A DNA stretch of 43,174 bases from Candidatus Thiodiazotropha sp. 'RUGA' (GTDB taxonomy: Bacteria > Pseudomonadota > Gammaproteobacteria > Chromatiales > Chromatiaceae). This document shows, one piece after another, positions 27,680 through 37,247 of the stretch. The position numbers were made by a program, and so were the translations under genes. The stretch covers positions 1,765-44,938 of the forward strand of contig JAEPDS010000031.1 in NCBI GenBank assembly GCA_016842065.1. Reading direction: 5' to 3'. Under the pieces are notes generated by a model, which did not search any database, was not told the origin of the DNA, and saw only the letters and a program-made list of their open reading frames with translations. Numbering within the stretch: position 1 is the first letter of the stretch; the number at the start of each line of letters is the position of its first letter.

Positions 27680-28354
27680 TCAAGAGAGGAATTCTGCTCT
27701 GACGGCAGCATCCTGTTTGAAGCAACCGCCAAGGGCCTTGGTGGTGGTAAAGGAGTTGCTGTCCATAACGCCTCTTGCCTTCACGCAATAGTGGGTCGCC
27801 TCAATCATCACCGCGACATCCTCGGTATCCAGCAGCGTCTGCAGCGCAACCAGTATCTGCCGAGTGAGGCGCTCCTGTACCTGGGGCCGCTGTGCAAAAA
27901 AACGTACGATCCGATTGATCTTCGACAGGCCGATCAGGCTTGACGAGGGTAGATAGGCCACCTTCACCTTTCCATCGATGGTAATGAAGTGGTGTTCGCA
28001 TGTACTGGTCAGATCGATCTCCTCGACTGAGATCATCTCATCCGAGCCCATCTTGTTTTCGATCAGTGTAATCTTGGGAAAATGGCCATAGTCGAGACCG
28101 GAAAAGATCTCGTGGATATACATCTTGGCAATCCGGTGAGGTGTTTCGGTCAGACTGTCGTCTGACAGATCGAGACCGAGTGTCTGCATCACGTCGCTCA
28201 TCAGATCCCGGATACGATCGTACTTCTGATCCTGGCTCATGCCATTATCGAACATTGGGGTTTCGAGTCCATGCTCGATCAGCGCATCACGTACCAATGC
28301 CGCTTCGTCACTTATTTTTGGTTGTTTTGTAAGACGTACAGGTTTGTTGAGCAT
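27680..28354 (-). CDS. folE: GTP cyclohydrolase I
   Basis: FolE converts GTP to 7,8-dihydroneopterin triphosphate, the first step to folate and other pterins. The 224-residue protein is close to E. coli FolE along its length: [58 protein letters not shown] and HYCVKARGV. The zinc ligands (Cys and His in CEHH, Cys in HYCVKARG) are present, so it is the zinc type. The N-terminal extension has several lysines. Its upstream region contains a 22-bp palindrome 137 bp before the start. Confidence 0.97.
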   Translation of the reverse strand: MLNKPVRLTKQPKISDEAALVRDALIEHGLETPMFDNGMSQDQKYDRIRDLMSDVMQTLGLDLSDDSLTETPHRIAKMYIHEIFSGLDYGHFPKITLIENKMGSDEMISVEEIDLTSTCEHHFITIDGKVKVAYLPSSSLIGLSKINRIVRFFAQRPQVQERLTRQILVALQTLLDTEDVAVMIEATHYCVKARGVMDSNSFTTTKALGGCFKQDAAVRAEFLS

Positions 28355-28990
28355 GGCTATGGTCTCTCCGTTGGCATGCTCTCTGAGTTAATCGGTCGAT
28401 GGAGTCCAACCCAAGAGGAAACATAACCGTTCGTTCAAATTGGTCAGCTGGCGGGATTGACTGGGATCTGGTCAGTTCATCAATCGAGCTGATGTGAATT
28501 TCAATTCACATCGTCGCCAGATAACAAATCGATGAAAACTTAAACTGTTAGAAAGATAATAGGCAGTTGATGTAACAAAGAAAACACGCAATTCCTAAAG
28601 GAAATAGCTCGCTCCCTACCGCAATCGATCCATATGGAATTGGCCTAAGCAGATTTGTCTCTCGGCCAAATGAATTGACCTCTGTGACGCCCAGGGGTTC
28701 AACCAACAGCCGATTCCGCTTGATCACAGGCAAAGGTTTCAAGAAGTCTCGCGCTGAATAGGGATACGTTGCCACATTGAATAGCGCGCTCTTTCTGACA
28801 AACCGTTCGCGGAGACAAGCCAGCTATAAACAGAGCCACTCAAAATTCTGCGCCTGCCCACCGATCACCCTGCTAACCAGTTATATTTTCTGCTATTTTT
28901 CCAAATCAGCCAAATCCTTCAAGAGTTGACCGATGCATCTATACGGCTGGCTCATCACCTGTCTGCAAAACGGTCAAGCATTCGAAGCCG
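28355..28990. other. Intergenic region upstream of folE (636 bp)
   Basis: It lies between folE and the CBS-PAS-GGDEF-EAL gene, both on the minus strand. A strong palindrome is at 28491-28512. A 75-codon frame at 28548-28775 (-) has no ribosome binding site or recognisable family and is not called. The remainder shows no RNA gene or repeat. The folE promoter should be here, but no clear -35/-10 pair was found. Confidence 0.4.
28491..28512. promoter_or_regulatory. 22-bp palindrome upstream of folE
   Basis: GATGTGAATT and AATTCACATC are perfect 10-bp inverted arms around TC. The contained TGTGA/TCACA halves are eight bases apart, not six as in a CRP site. No T run follows on either side. It may be an operator for folE or for an unseen small transcript. 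Confidence 0.5.
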
Positions 28991-31900
28991 CTACTTCTTT
29001 AACAGTTCCTCCAATTCCTTTGCGGGAAGCGGGCAGGTATACAGATAGCCCTGAACACTGCGACAGCCTTCTTTCTTAAGGAACTCCAGCTGTTCAATCT
29101 TTTCCACTCCTTCAGCCAGCACATCCAGTCCCAGGTTGCCTGCCAAGGCGATGATGGTGCGGGCGATGGCAACATTGTGTATGTCTTCCGGCAGATCAGA
29201 GACAAATGACTGATCAATCTTGAGTCGAGTCAACGGAAGTTGCTTGAGATAGTTCAGTGAAGAGTAACCGGTACCAAAATCGTCGATTGCAATTCTGACC
29301 CCCATGTCTCGAAAGCCATTAAGCATACGAGCGGTATCCTCAACCGAGCGCATCATGATCGATTCCGTGATTTCCAGTTCAAGGTTATACGGATCAAGCC
29401 CGGTCCTGTCCAACACCTGCCGAACCTTTTGCAGCAGATCACCCTTGTTGAACTGTTTGCCTGAGATATTCACGCTGATCGTGGTATCGGCCTCGAGAAG
29501 GCCGGCCTCCAGCCAGCCTCTCATTTGCCGGCAGGCTTGCTCGAGTATCCAGTTGCCGATGCTGATGATGATACCGGTCTCTTCAGCCAGGGGAATAAAA
29601 GTCGAAGGCGGGACGACACCCACACTGCCAGTGGTCCAACGCACCAGTGCCTCAACGCCGCAGATACTCGCTGACGGCAAGGTGTATTGCGGCTGGTAAA
29701 ACAGCACCAGTTCGTTACGCTTCAAGGCATCGTGCAGGCTTGTTTCGAGCAATACACGCTGAAAGGCCTTGTCGGTCAGTTCCTTGGTGTAATACTCGAA
29801 AGTACCGCGGCCGCGCTCTTTGGCACGGTACATCGCGGTATCGGCATTGCGAACCAGTTCATCGCCCGTGGCGCCGTGCTCCGGATAGATACTGATCCCG
29901 ATACTGGCCCCAATATAGACCGTCTGATCGTCAATTTCGAAAGGGGTTTTGAACTGCTGCAGAATTTTTCCGGCGACCAATGCCGCATTTTCATCCTGCT
30001 TGATGTCGGTAAGTATGACGGTGAATTCATCTCCCCCCATGCGGGCGACGGTATCGTCTTCGCGAAACAGTTGCTGCAGGCGCTCGCCGACAGCCTTCAA
30101 TATCCGGTCACCAAACGGGTGACCGAAGCTGTCATTGAGTTGCTTGAACTGATCCAGGTCGATAAACAGTACCGCCAGCCGGTATTTTTTGCGGTGTGCC
30201 AGGTGCATGGCCTGGGTCAAGCGGTCGGAAAACAACAGACGATTGGGGAGTGATGTCAGTGGATCATGATGCGCCAAGTAGTCCAGACGCTCTTCCGTTT
30301 CCTTCAAGGGAGAAATGTCTGAGAAAACCCCGACGTACCCGCTTACCTCACCCTCGGCGGTTTTAACCTGATTTATGGTCATAAGCTCCGGATAAAGGTC
30401 ACCATTCTTTCGCCGATTCCAGAGTTCTCCTCGCCATACACCTCTCTTTTCGAGTGCGTGGAACATTGCCTGGTAAAAAGAGAGGTCGTGTCTTCCTGAC
30501 TTGAGCAACCGGGGGTTCTTACCTAGAACTTCCTCACGTTTGTATCCTGTAATACGACAGAAGGAGGCGTTTACATCCAGGATGGTTCCATCCAAATCGG
30601 TGACGGTGACCCCTTCAGCCGTATTGGCGTATACAGTTGCCGCGATACGCAGTTGATCCTCTACTTCACGATGGTCCGTGACATCTTCTCCGACAGAGTG
30701 AAAGTCAGTAGCCACACCGCTTTCATCAAAAATTGCACGATTGGTCCAACGCTGCCAGCGGATGCTGCCATCAGACGCAATCACCCTGTGTTCGTGGCTC
30801 TGCACTGGAGCTTCAAGAGTAAGTCCGGCCAGCCCGTTTCGAATCTGTTCCCGATCACTCTCGGGAACCAGTTTGTAAAATGATCTACCTATGAGTTCAT
30901 CAGCGGTTTTATTGAAATAGTGGCAATAGGCGTCATTGACGAAGACGATTTCGCCTTTGGCTCTGAAATGGCATATCAGACCTGGCGCATCTTCTACCAG
31001 GCCACGGTAACGCGCTTCACTTTCCCTTAGTGCCATCTCCTGCTGTTTTTGAAGAGTAACGTCACGACCAATACCAAGCACGCCGATCAGTTTACCCTTT
31101 AATGAGCTGTAGACAGGTATCTTGGTCGTTTCCAGCTTTACCACTCGACCGTCCGCATAAACGCCATCCTCTTCGTTCATACGAGGCTCACCATGATCTA
31201 TTGCTGCCTTATCATATTTTCGATAGGAGTCAGCAATTTCGCTAGGATAGAGATCATAGTCAGTTTTTCCGAGGATCTCCTCTTCCGATAGCGCAAGAAA
31301 CTCCAAATACTTTTGGTTACAGGATAGATAGACACCATCCGGGTCCTTTAACCAGACCAAATCCGGAATGGTATTGAGCACAGTACGAAGCCGCTCCTCA
31401 CTCCTTTGCAGTTTCAACTCTGCGACGCGCAGGTCGGTAGTGTCCGTAGCCTGCGCAATGAACCCCAAAAGAGTGCCATCACTGTCACGCAGGGCTGTCA
31501 TTGCTGCATCAGCGTAGCGTAGTGATCCGTCTGCCGCCTGGTACACATCACTGCTCAGTACCGCTCCTTCAGTTTGTTGAGCCCATTGCAACCGGTGCTG
31601 GATCTTCTCTTTCCACTCCGGCAGGTCTCTCCAAGCCGGCGACTCCCAGAAATATTTACCGACATAGTCGGCTCGAGAGGCCCCTTGCATCTGTAATGGC
31701 AGGTCATTGATGTCCAATACAATGCCACCAGCTGAAAGGACTGCCATAAACTGAAACTGTTGATTGAAAACCGTACGCAATCGCTTTGCATTCTCCAGCA
31801 TGCTCTCTTGCAAAGGATTACGACTGGAAGCATTCCCATCTGACTCGGATCTGGCCTCTTCCCTTTCATGAACCAGCTTCGAACCCGTCTCGACGACGTT

Positions 31901-32332
31901 TTCGTTCTGCTGGGCGAGCGCTATTTTCAATACATCTATGTGACGCTCATGGAGCAGTTCGATAATTTCTTGACGAAAGACAACCCCAATGGCCAATCCC
32001 GAGTCATCCACGATAACCACATGACTGACCCGGGCTTCATCCATAATGGGAATGGCATTCGTAAGCAGCGTGTCCGGCAACAGTGTGAGAACAGGCGACG
32101 CCATGAAACCCGTCAAACCTACTCTGGATAGATCTCCCATTTCGGCCCCATTGGACAAAAGATCTTTAGGAGCAAATACACCAAGCGGAATTTGATTATC
32201 TACGACAACGAGCGATCTGATTTCCTTGTCACGCATCAATGCAAGAGCATCTGCAACACCGCATTCCGCACTAATCGCGATGCAGGTGTGGTCAGGAATG
32301 TCTGAAAGTTTTAGTGGATTCACGGTGAACAC
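28991..32332 (-). CDS. CBS-pair, four-PAS, GGDEF-EAL c-di-GMP protein
   Basis: This 1113-residue cytoplasmic protein starts at GTG 32332 (a second GTG three codons later is possible). Two CBS motifs (~1-130) may bind an adenine nucleotide. Four PAS domains follow at ~181-305, 313-430, 441-558 and 560-680. The GGDEF domain has an intact motif (ARMGGDEF, ~765) and an RxxD inhibition site (REDD) five residues before it. The EAL domain reads EALVRW (~892), VNISGK, EITES, DDFGTG, LKID, AEGVE and VQGY, all intact. Either or both activities are possible; in many such proteins the EAL prevails. No membrane segment is seen. 171 bp separate it from yicC. Confidence 0.93.
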   Translation of the reverse strand: MFTVNPLKLSDIPDHTCIAISAECGVADALALMRDKEIRSLVVVDNQIPLGVFAPKDLLSNGAEMGDLSRVGLTGFMASPVLTLLPDTLLTNAIPIMDEARVSHVVIVDDSGLAIGVVFRQEIIELLHERHIDVLKIALAQQNENVVETGSKLVHEREEARSESDGNASSRNPLQESMLENAKRLRTVFNQQFQFMAVLSAGGIVLDINDLPLQMQGASRADYVGKYFWESPAWRDLPEWKEKIQHRLQWAQQTEGAVLSSDVYQAADGSLRYADAAMTALRDSDGTLLGFIAQATDTTDLRVAELKLQRSEERLRTVLNTIPDLVWLKDPDGVYLSCNQKYLEFLALSEEEILGKTDYDLYPSEIADSYRKYDKAAIDHGEPRMNEEDGVYADGRVVKLETTKIPVYSSLKGKLIGVLGIGRDVTLQKQQEMALRESEARYRGLVEDAPGLICHFRAKGEIVFVNDAYCHYFNKTADELIGRSFYKLVPESDREQIRNGLAGLTLEAPVQSHEHRVIASDGSIRWQRWTNRAIFDESGVATDFHSVGEDVTDHREVEDQLRIAATVYANTAEGVTVTDLDGTILDVNASFCRITGYKREEVLGKNPRLLKSGRHDLSFYQAMFHALEKRGVWRGELWNRRKNGDLYPELMTINQVKTAEGEVSGYVGVFSDISPLKETEERLDYLAHHDPLTSLPNRLLFSDRLTQAMHLAHRKKYRLAVLFIDLDQFKQLNDSFGHPFGDRILKAVGERLQQLFREDDTVARMGGDEFTVILTDIKQDENAALVAGKILQQFKTPFEIDDQTVYIGASIGISIYPEHGATGDELVRNADTAMYRAKERGRGTFEYYTKELTDKAFQRVLLETSLHDALKRNELVLFYQPQYTLPSASICGVEALVRWTTGSVGVVPPSTFIPLAEETGIIISIGNWILEQACRQMRGWLEAGLLEADTTISVNISGKQFNKGDLLQKVRQVLDRTGLDPYNLELEITESIMMRSVEDTARMLNGFRDMGVRIAIDDFGTGYSSLNYLKQLPLTRLKIDQSFVSDLPEDIHNVAIARTIIALAGNLGLDVLAEGVEKIEQLEFLKKEGCRSVQGYLYTCPLPAKELEELLKK

Positions 32333-32503
32333 AAAACTCAGGATTTCATTCCCTAGTTATAGCGCTCAAGTCCGTATATTTCTTCCTTTGAGTGTCCGGG
32401 GTAATGGGGGGGGCAGACCATGTTTTTGTCCGCTGCCGGCCGAATGCAACCTCGAATAATGAGTGCTTTTGCAACCAGATCAAGCACTATTAAAAAGTCT
32501 TAA

Positions 32504-33370
32504 TTATTCTAAATTCTGCACCTGCTCGCGCATCTGTTCGATCAGCACTTTCATCTCCACCGCCGAACGGGTCACTTCGACACTGTTCGATTTGGAAGTG
32601 AGGGTGTTGGCTTCCCGGTTGAGCTCCTGCATCAGGAAATCGAGACGCCGTCCGATCGGCTCATCGGATTCCAGCACCCGTCTCACCTCTTCGATATGGG
32701 TTTCAAGACGATCCAGCTCTTCATCCACGTCGAGCCGTTGGGCCAACAGCACCATCTCCTGCTCGACCCGGGATTCATCCAGCTCTTCCATGACTTCATT
32801 CAGGCGGTCTTTGATCCGGCTGCGCACCGCCTCCAGTACATCCGGCATCAAGCCCCTCACCCGACCCACTTCCGAGGCCAGGGCGTCGCAGCGCAAAGCG
32901 ATGATCTCACCCAGCCGCTGCCCTTCCCGCAAACGGTTGTCGATCAGGCTGTCGAGGGCGGTCTCCAGAAGTTGCATCGCCTGCGCCTTGACCGGCGTGT
33001 AGTCCCGCTCTTCCTCCTCCAGTACGCCAGGCCAGCGTAATAGATCGCCGGAGCGCATGCTGGGATCCAGTTCGACCATCTCGGCCAGCTGCTGATCCGC
33101 ATCGATCAACTGCTCGACCAGTCGCTGGTTGATGCACAAGTTGGCATCGCCCCCGCCCCCCGCTTTGTACTTCAGGCTGACATCGAGCTTTCCCCGCCCG
33201 AGGCGATTGTTGAGACGCTCCCTGATGCTCGGCTCCAACGCCCTGAGCTCTTCAGGCAGACGCAGAAAAGCCTCCAGGTAGCGGTGATTGACTGAGCGGA
33301 TCTCCCAACTCATATTGCCCAGTTCACCTCGATACTCTTCCCTTGCGAAGGCGGTCATACTGCTGATCAT
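32504..33370 (-). CDS. yicC: YicC-family endoribonuclease
   Basis: YicC proteins are reported endoribonucleases involved in RNA decay. ATG 33370 gives MISSMTAFAREEYRGELG, which matches the N-terminus of E. coli YicC (MIRSMTAYARRE), and 288 residues, the family length. RSVNHRYLEAFLRLPEEL, RLGRGKLDVSLKYK and the C-terminal GRRLDFLMQELNREANTLTS are typical. The frame is open 58 codons further upstream, but that part has no homology. It is divergent from the kinase gene; gmk, its usual neighbour, is elsewhere. Confidence 0.95.
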   Translation of the reverse strand: MISSMTAFAREEYRGELGNMSWEIRSVNHRYLEAFLRLPEELRALEPSIRERLNNRLGRGKLDVSLKYKAGGGGDANLCINQRLVEQLIDADQQLAEMVELDPSMRSGDLLRWPGVLEEEERDYTPVKAQAMQLLETALDSLIDNRLREGQRLGEIIALRCDALASEVGRVRGLMPDVLEAVRSRIKDRLNEVMEELDESRVEQEMVLLAQRLDVDEELDRLETHIEEVRRVLESDEPIGRRLDFLMQELNREANTLTSKSNSVEVTRSAVEMKVLIEQMREQVQNLE

Positions 33371-33754
33371 ATTGGTCTGCCTGATCTTTACTGGTTGATT
33401 CGGCGGGTAGCCTGGGCCGGGCTCTGCCGGATCGGTTTGCACGGATCCAGCGGCTTTGAACGGCACCCTGCCAAGTGGTCGTAACTCATCTATCATAAGC
33501 GATCTGCTGTGATTTGGGTTAAAAAAATCGCCTTTCGGCGGCAAAAGATTTCAGATTTCAGCGAATGGGCCGCTATCTGGAACTGGACGCTATCGCTGGG
33601 TGTTGTCTGTCTCCCGCCGCATAAGCATTTTTTGATGAAAATCACTTTTTTACCGACCGGCAGGCCACAAATCCGGTGAGAATAGGAGTAATTCTATTAA
33701 AAGGCCTTATAATCAGTGAGATGATGGATAGCAAACCAGCCGAGACAAACCTGA
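33371..33754. other. Intergenic region between yicC and the kinase (384 bp)
   Basis: It separates divergent genes and must hold both promoters. A perfect -10 hexamer TATAAT lies at 33708-33713 on the + strand, 41 bp before the kinase start, but no good -35 is found 16-18 bases upstream. On the minus strand the yicC frame stays open through most of this region without homology. A TTTTTT-containing stretch occurs near 33628-33650. No RNA gene seen. Confidence 0.4.
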
Positions 33755-34684
33755 ATGGATAAGCTTCGCGACAGCATGCCGGAAGGCACTGAAATTGACT
33801 GCTATGTCATCATGAAAGTGGTCGCTAGCGGTGGCTTCAGTCTGATCTATCTTGCTGAGGATGAAGATACCCAGGATGAGGTGATCATCAAGGAGTTCCT
33901 GCCCAAGAAGCTTGCCCGCCGCGCCAGCAACGGCAAGGTGGTGCCCCTTGAAGAGAAACAGGTCGACAACTTCAACCGCAGTCTGCGCCTGTTCTATCAG
34001 GAGGCGAAGGTGCTGGCCTCACTGCGTCATCCCAATATCGTCCAGGTAAGAGGCTTCTTCCTGGCCAACAACACCGGCTACCTGGTGATGGACCACGAAC
34101 GGGGTAAAAACCTGGCCAGCTACATCAAAAAGCGCAGCGGCAGTCTGAGTACCCGCTTCATCATGACGGTGTTTCCACCGATCCTCGATGCGCTGAGCCA
34201 GATCCACTCTCGCAATCTGCTGCATCTCGACATCAAGCCGAGCAATATCCATCTGCGCACCGGGGGCAATCCGCTGCTGCTCGATTTCGGCGCGGTGCAT
34301 GAAGTACGCAATGAGGGCACCCGCACAGGCCGGGTGGTGACCACCGGCTTCTCCCCGGTCGAGCAGTACTACCAATCCGGTAATGTCGGCCCCTGGAGCG
34401 ATGTGTATGCCATCGGCGCCAGCATGCGCGCCTGTCTCGACGGCAAGGCGCCTCCCTCTGCGATCGAACGACACGCCAAAGAGAAGCTGAAACCCGCGGC
34501 ACGCATCTATCGCCGACGCTACCCGGCTGCAATGCTGGAAGCGATCGACTGGGCGATGGAAGTCGGCTACGAGAAACGCCCGCAAAATGCCCGGGAACTG
34601 CTGGACGCCCTGCAAAGCAACAATCCGATCGAATCCGATAGTTCGATCTCCGAGCTGTTCGATGAGAAGAGGGCGATCTCATGA
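33755..34684 (+). CDS. Hanks-type Ser/Thr protein kinase
   Basis: The 309-residue kinase is a lone catalytic domain: glycine loop VVASGGFSLIYLAED, lysine in VIIKEF (~46), αC Glu in YQEAKVLASLRHPNI, catalytic HLDIKPSN (~156; HLD instead of HRD), DFG in LLLDFGAV (~177) and an activation segment ending GFSPVEQYY. There is no transmembrane helix or extracellular PASTA domain, so it is cytoplasmic. Its stop overlaps the start of the PP2C gene by ATGA. A kinase/phosphatase pair near yicC and rph occurs in other gammaproteobacteria such as Pseudomonas. Substrates are unknown. Confidence 0.95.
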   Translation: MDKLRDSMPEGTEIDCYVIMKVVASGGFSLIYLAEDEDTQDEVIIKEFLPKKLARRASNGKVVPLEEKQVDNFNRSLRLFYQEAKVLASLRHPNIVQVRGFFLANNTGYLVMDHERGKNLASYIKKRSGSLSTRFIMTVFPPILDALSQIHSRNLLHLDIKPSNIHLRTGGNPLLLDFGAVHEVRNEGTRTGRVVTTGFSPVEQYYQSGNVGPWSDVYAIGASMRACLDGKAPPSAIERHAKEKLKPAARIYRRRYPAAMLEAIDWAMEVGYEKRPQNARELLDALQSNNPIESDSSISELFDEKRAIS

Positions 34685-35568
34685 AGTACGAAACAGCCCA
34701 ATGCAGCCTGATCGGCAATCGTTCCATGAACCAGGATCGCTGTCTGGTGATGGAGGCTCCGGATGCCATTCTGCTGGCCCTGGCCGACGGTATGGGCGGC
34801 CACCCCAAAGGGGAGATGGCGGCGCAGATCCTCATGGACAACGCGCGCAAGGCGTTCCTCACCAGTCGCAAGCCAATCTCCAATCCACGTTTTTTTCTCT
34901 CCGGACTGATGGAGATGAGCCACCAGCAGATCACCGCCTTCGGCGATCGCCAGGAGCCACCCATCGAACCCCGTACAACCGGCGTGCTCTGCCTGGTGCA
35001 GGAAGACTCCGCCTACTGGGCGCACATCGGCGACAGCCGACTCTATATCATGCGTGACGGCGTGATCCACCTGCGCACCGACGACCACTCCTATGTGGAA
35101 CATCTGCGGCAGCAGGGCCTGATCTCAGCGGCACAGGTGCATACCCACAAATTTCGCAACTACGTCACCCGCTGCCTGGGTGGCAACAGCAACCGGCCGG
35201 TTGCCGAACTCAGCGGCCCCCACGATCTGAAAAAGGGTGATGTGGTGTTGCTCTGCAGCGATGGCTTCTGGGGACCCCTGCCGGAACGGCCGATGGTGGA
35301 CAATCTGTATAAAAACAGCGCGCCACTGCTGAACAATATCAGTGACCTTGCCAAACAGGCGGAGACGAAAAGTAACCCTGAGAGTGATAACGTCACAGTG
35401 GTTGCCCTGCGCTGGCGGGACAGCGAGGCCAAGCTGGCGCCCACCGATTTCAGTATGTCATTGGCGAAACAGAACCGGGGTATCCTGGATCACCCCGAAG
35501 AGAGTGCCGATGTCAGCCAGGCGATCAAGGATTTGCGCCAGATGGTCGACGACCTGGATGAAGAGTGA
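34681..35568 (+). CDS. PP2C-family Ser/Thr phosphatase
   Basis: This 295-residue metal-dependent phosphatase should reverse the action of the coupled kinase. PP2C motifs appear in order: NRSMNQDRCLV, LADGMGGH (metal-binding Asp), AYWAHIGDSRLYIMRDG, YVTRCLGG, VVLLCSDGFWG and ESDNVTVVALRW. A ~60-residue C-terminal tail after the domain (KLAPTDFSMSLAKQ to the acidic end) is not part of the fold and may be a docking or regulatory tail. It begins with an ATGA overlap with the kinase and converges with the YeaQ gene, 32 bp apart. Confidence 0.95.
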   Translation: MKYETAQCSLIGNRSMNQDRCLVMEAPDAILLALADGMGGHPKGEMAAQILMDNARKAFLTSRKPISNPRFFLSGLMEMSHQQITAFGDRQEPPIEPRTTGVLCLVQEDSAYWAHIGDSRLYIMRDGVIHLRTDDHSYVEHLRQQGLISAAQVHTHKFRNYVTRCLGGNSNRPVAELSGPHDLKKGDVVLLCSDGFWGPLPERPMVDNLYKNSAPLLNNISDLAKQAETKSNPESDNVTVVALRWRDSEAKLAPTDFSMSLAKQNRGILDHPEESADVSQAIKDLRQMVDDLDEE

Positions 35569-35600
35569 GCTGAGCATTCCAGCTCAAGCCGCTCGCCAGT

Positions 35601-35888
35601 TCATTTCTCCCCGCTCGACTCCTCAGCCGACTCACCCCCCGACTGCTTGACCAGCCGATAGGCAAAGAGAATCAGGAAGGCACCTGCCGTGGCGGTGAGG
35701 ATATTGCTGAGACTCAATCCACCGGCGTTGCCAATGCCCAGGAATTCACCGATATAACCGCCCACCAGAGCGCCGGCGATACCCAGCAGCATGGTAATGA
35801 AAATGCCGCCGCCATCCTTGCCCGGCATCAGCCATTTCGCCAGCGCACCGGCAATCAGCCCCAGAATCACCCAAGAAATTATCCCCAT
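35601..35888 (-). CDS. GlsB/YeaQ/YmgE-family membrane protein
   Basis: The 95-residue protein has three hydrophobic glycine-rich helices: GIISWVILGLIAGALAKWLM, GIFITMLLGIAGALVGGYIG and ILTATAGAFLILFAYRL, with the PGKDGGG loop typical of the family, and a Ser/Glu-rich tail. Members are envelope-stress related and small; 'transglycosylase-associated' is a historical name without proven activity. ATG 35888 is chosen because AAGGAG lies at the right distance; GTG 35897 overlaps that spacing. Confidence 0.92.
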   Translation of the reverse strand: MGIISWVILGLIAGALAKWLMPGKDGGGIFITMLLGIAGALVGGYIGEFLGIGNAGGLSLSNILTATAGAFLILFAYRLVKQSGGESAEESSGEK

Positions 35889-35923
35889 CTCATCCACTCC
35901 TTAATCATCTACCGGGTTGCCGA

Positions 35924-36844
35924 TTACAACTGGGTCACGGCAAAGGTATCGCACTTTTTCAGATCACCGTGCTTAAAGCCCACCTGAAACCACTTCACAC
36001 GCTGAGCTGAACTGCCATGGGTAAAGGAGTCCGGACTGACATACCCCTTCGACTGCTTCTGCAGTCGATCGTCGCCGATCGCACTGGCGGCGGTCAGCCC
36101 CTCTTCGATATCGCCGGACTCAAGCAACTGGCGCGATCGATCGGCGTTGAAGGCCCAGATCCCGGCAAAACAGTCTGCCTGCAACTCCTGGCGAACCGAT
36201 AACTGGTTGCCCTCCACTTCACTCAGTGATGCCTTCGCCTTATGCACCTTTTGCGAGATCCCCAGCAGGGTTTGCACATGGTGGCCCACTTCATGGGCAA
36301 TCACATAGGCCTGGGCAAAATCACCCGGCGCCTTGAAGCGCTTTTTCAGATCGTCAAAGAAGCTGAGATCGATATAGACTTTATGATCCCCCGGACAGTA
36401 GAAGGGACCCATCGCCGCCTGGCCGAAGCCGCAGGCTGTCTTGGTGGCGCCACGGAACAGCACCAGATTGGGCTCTTCGTATTTCGAACCCATCTTGCGG
36501 AACAGCTGATGCCAGGTATCTTCCGTATCCGCCAGCACCACCGAGACGAACTGCACCAGCTCCTGCTCTTGCGCACTCTGCTTGACCGGCTGTCCGCCAC
36601 CGGTGGAGAGATTCTCACCACCGGAGCCACCACCCAGCATGCTGCCGAGATTACCGCTCAGCAGACCATAGGCACCGATTGCCAGGACCGCGACGATGCC
36701 GCCTTTGACACCAAACAGTTTGAACACCATCGGCAGCAGATTGAGCAGTCCACCACCGCGTCCACCCAAGCCCATGGGTGAAGGGGAACGCATTCCCCGG
36801 CGATCTTCCACATTGCTGCTTTGTCGTTGTCCACGCCAGCGCAT
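35924..36844 (-). CDS. ypfJ: YpfJ-family neutral zinc metallopeptidase
   Basis: The 306-residue protein has an Arg-rich cytoplasmic start, a glycine-rich stretch, one membrane helix (~47-64, GIVAVLAIGAYGLLSG) and a large outer domain. The zinc motif lies in AYVIAHEVGHHVQTLLG, followed by RQELQADCFAGIWAF, the typical third-ligand segment, and HGSSAQRVKWFQVGF near the end. The family (YpfJ/KPN_02809) has an M48-like active site; substrate unknown. GAGGA lies seven bases before the ATG. It follows the DUF2780 gene by 10 bp and precedes the YeaQ gene by 35 bp: one operon. Confidence 0.93.
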   Translation of the reverse strand: MRWRGQRQSSNVEDRRGMRSPSPMGLGGRGGGLLNLLPMVFKLFGVKGGIVAVLAIGAYGLLSGNLGSMLGGGSGGENLSTGGGQPVKQSAQEQELVQFVSVVLADTEDTWHQLFRKMGSKYEEPNLVLFRGATKTACGFGQAAMGPFYCPGDHKVYIDLSFFDDLKKRFKAPGDFAQAYVIAHEVGHHVQTLLGISQKVHKAKASLSEVEGNQLSVRQELQADCFAGIWAFNADRSRQLLESGDIEEGLTAASAIGDDRLQKQSKGYVSPDSFTHGSSAQRVKWFQVGFKHGDLKKCDTFAVTQL

Positions 36845-36854
36845 GAGCTGTTCC

Positions 36855-37247
36855 TCAATCCCCTTGCAGAACCTTGGCTACCAGGTCGGAGAGCCCGTCG
36901 CCACCTTGTGATTGCAGAAATGAGAGTACAATCGGTACGAACTTACCGATCATCCCCGCGTCCAGATCGAGTTTTGAGAAACCGCTCGCCAGCGAAGCCA
37001 TGTTGCCCAGCTGATCACCACCGATTGCTGAGGCCACACCACCAAGCAAGCCGCCCAGACCGCCAGAGTCTTCACTCGGGGCGGCATCGATCAGCGATTC
37101 GATCCCGGGGATCGCACTACTGACCTGACTGAAGTCACCCGAAGAGAGTTGATCTTTCACCAGACCGAACAGCAGACCGGCGCCGCCCTCTGCCTGCTCC
37201 TGACTGACACCGGCACCCGATACCAGTTGTTGCACCAATTCCATCAT
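36855..37247 (-). CDS. DUF2780 (VcgC/VcgE-like) protein
   Basis: The 130-residue protein is small, hydrophobic-helical and glycine-rich: LVQQLVSGAGVSQEQAEGGA, GLLFGLVKDQL, PGIESLIDAAP, GGLGGLLGGVAS and a final FVPIVLSFLQSQGGDGLSDL. This fits the DUF2780 family. No catalytic residues or Cys are seen; function unknown. ATG 37247 is chosen for GGGGGAA just before it; the next codon is also ATG. It is the first gene of the operon with ypfJ and the YeaQ-like gene. Confidence 0.85.
   Translation of the reverse strand: MMELVQQLVSGAGVSQEQAEGGAGLLFGLVKDQLSSGDFSQVSSAIPGIESLIDAAPSEDSGGLGGLLGGVASAIGGDQLGNMASLASGFSKLDLDAGMIGKFVPIVLSFLQSQGGDGLSDLVAKVLQGD

Noticed and set aside
28494-28511. CRP-like site in the folE upstream palindrome
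   Set aside because: The half-sites are eight bases apart instead of six.
28548-28775. 75-codon frame upstream of folE
   Set aside because: No ribosome binding site, no domain, and a composition like non-coding DNA.
32405-32414. Run of eight G between yicC and the CBS-PAS gene
   Set aside because: An isolated homopolymer in a non-coding gap with no visible role.
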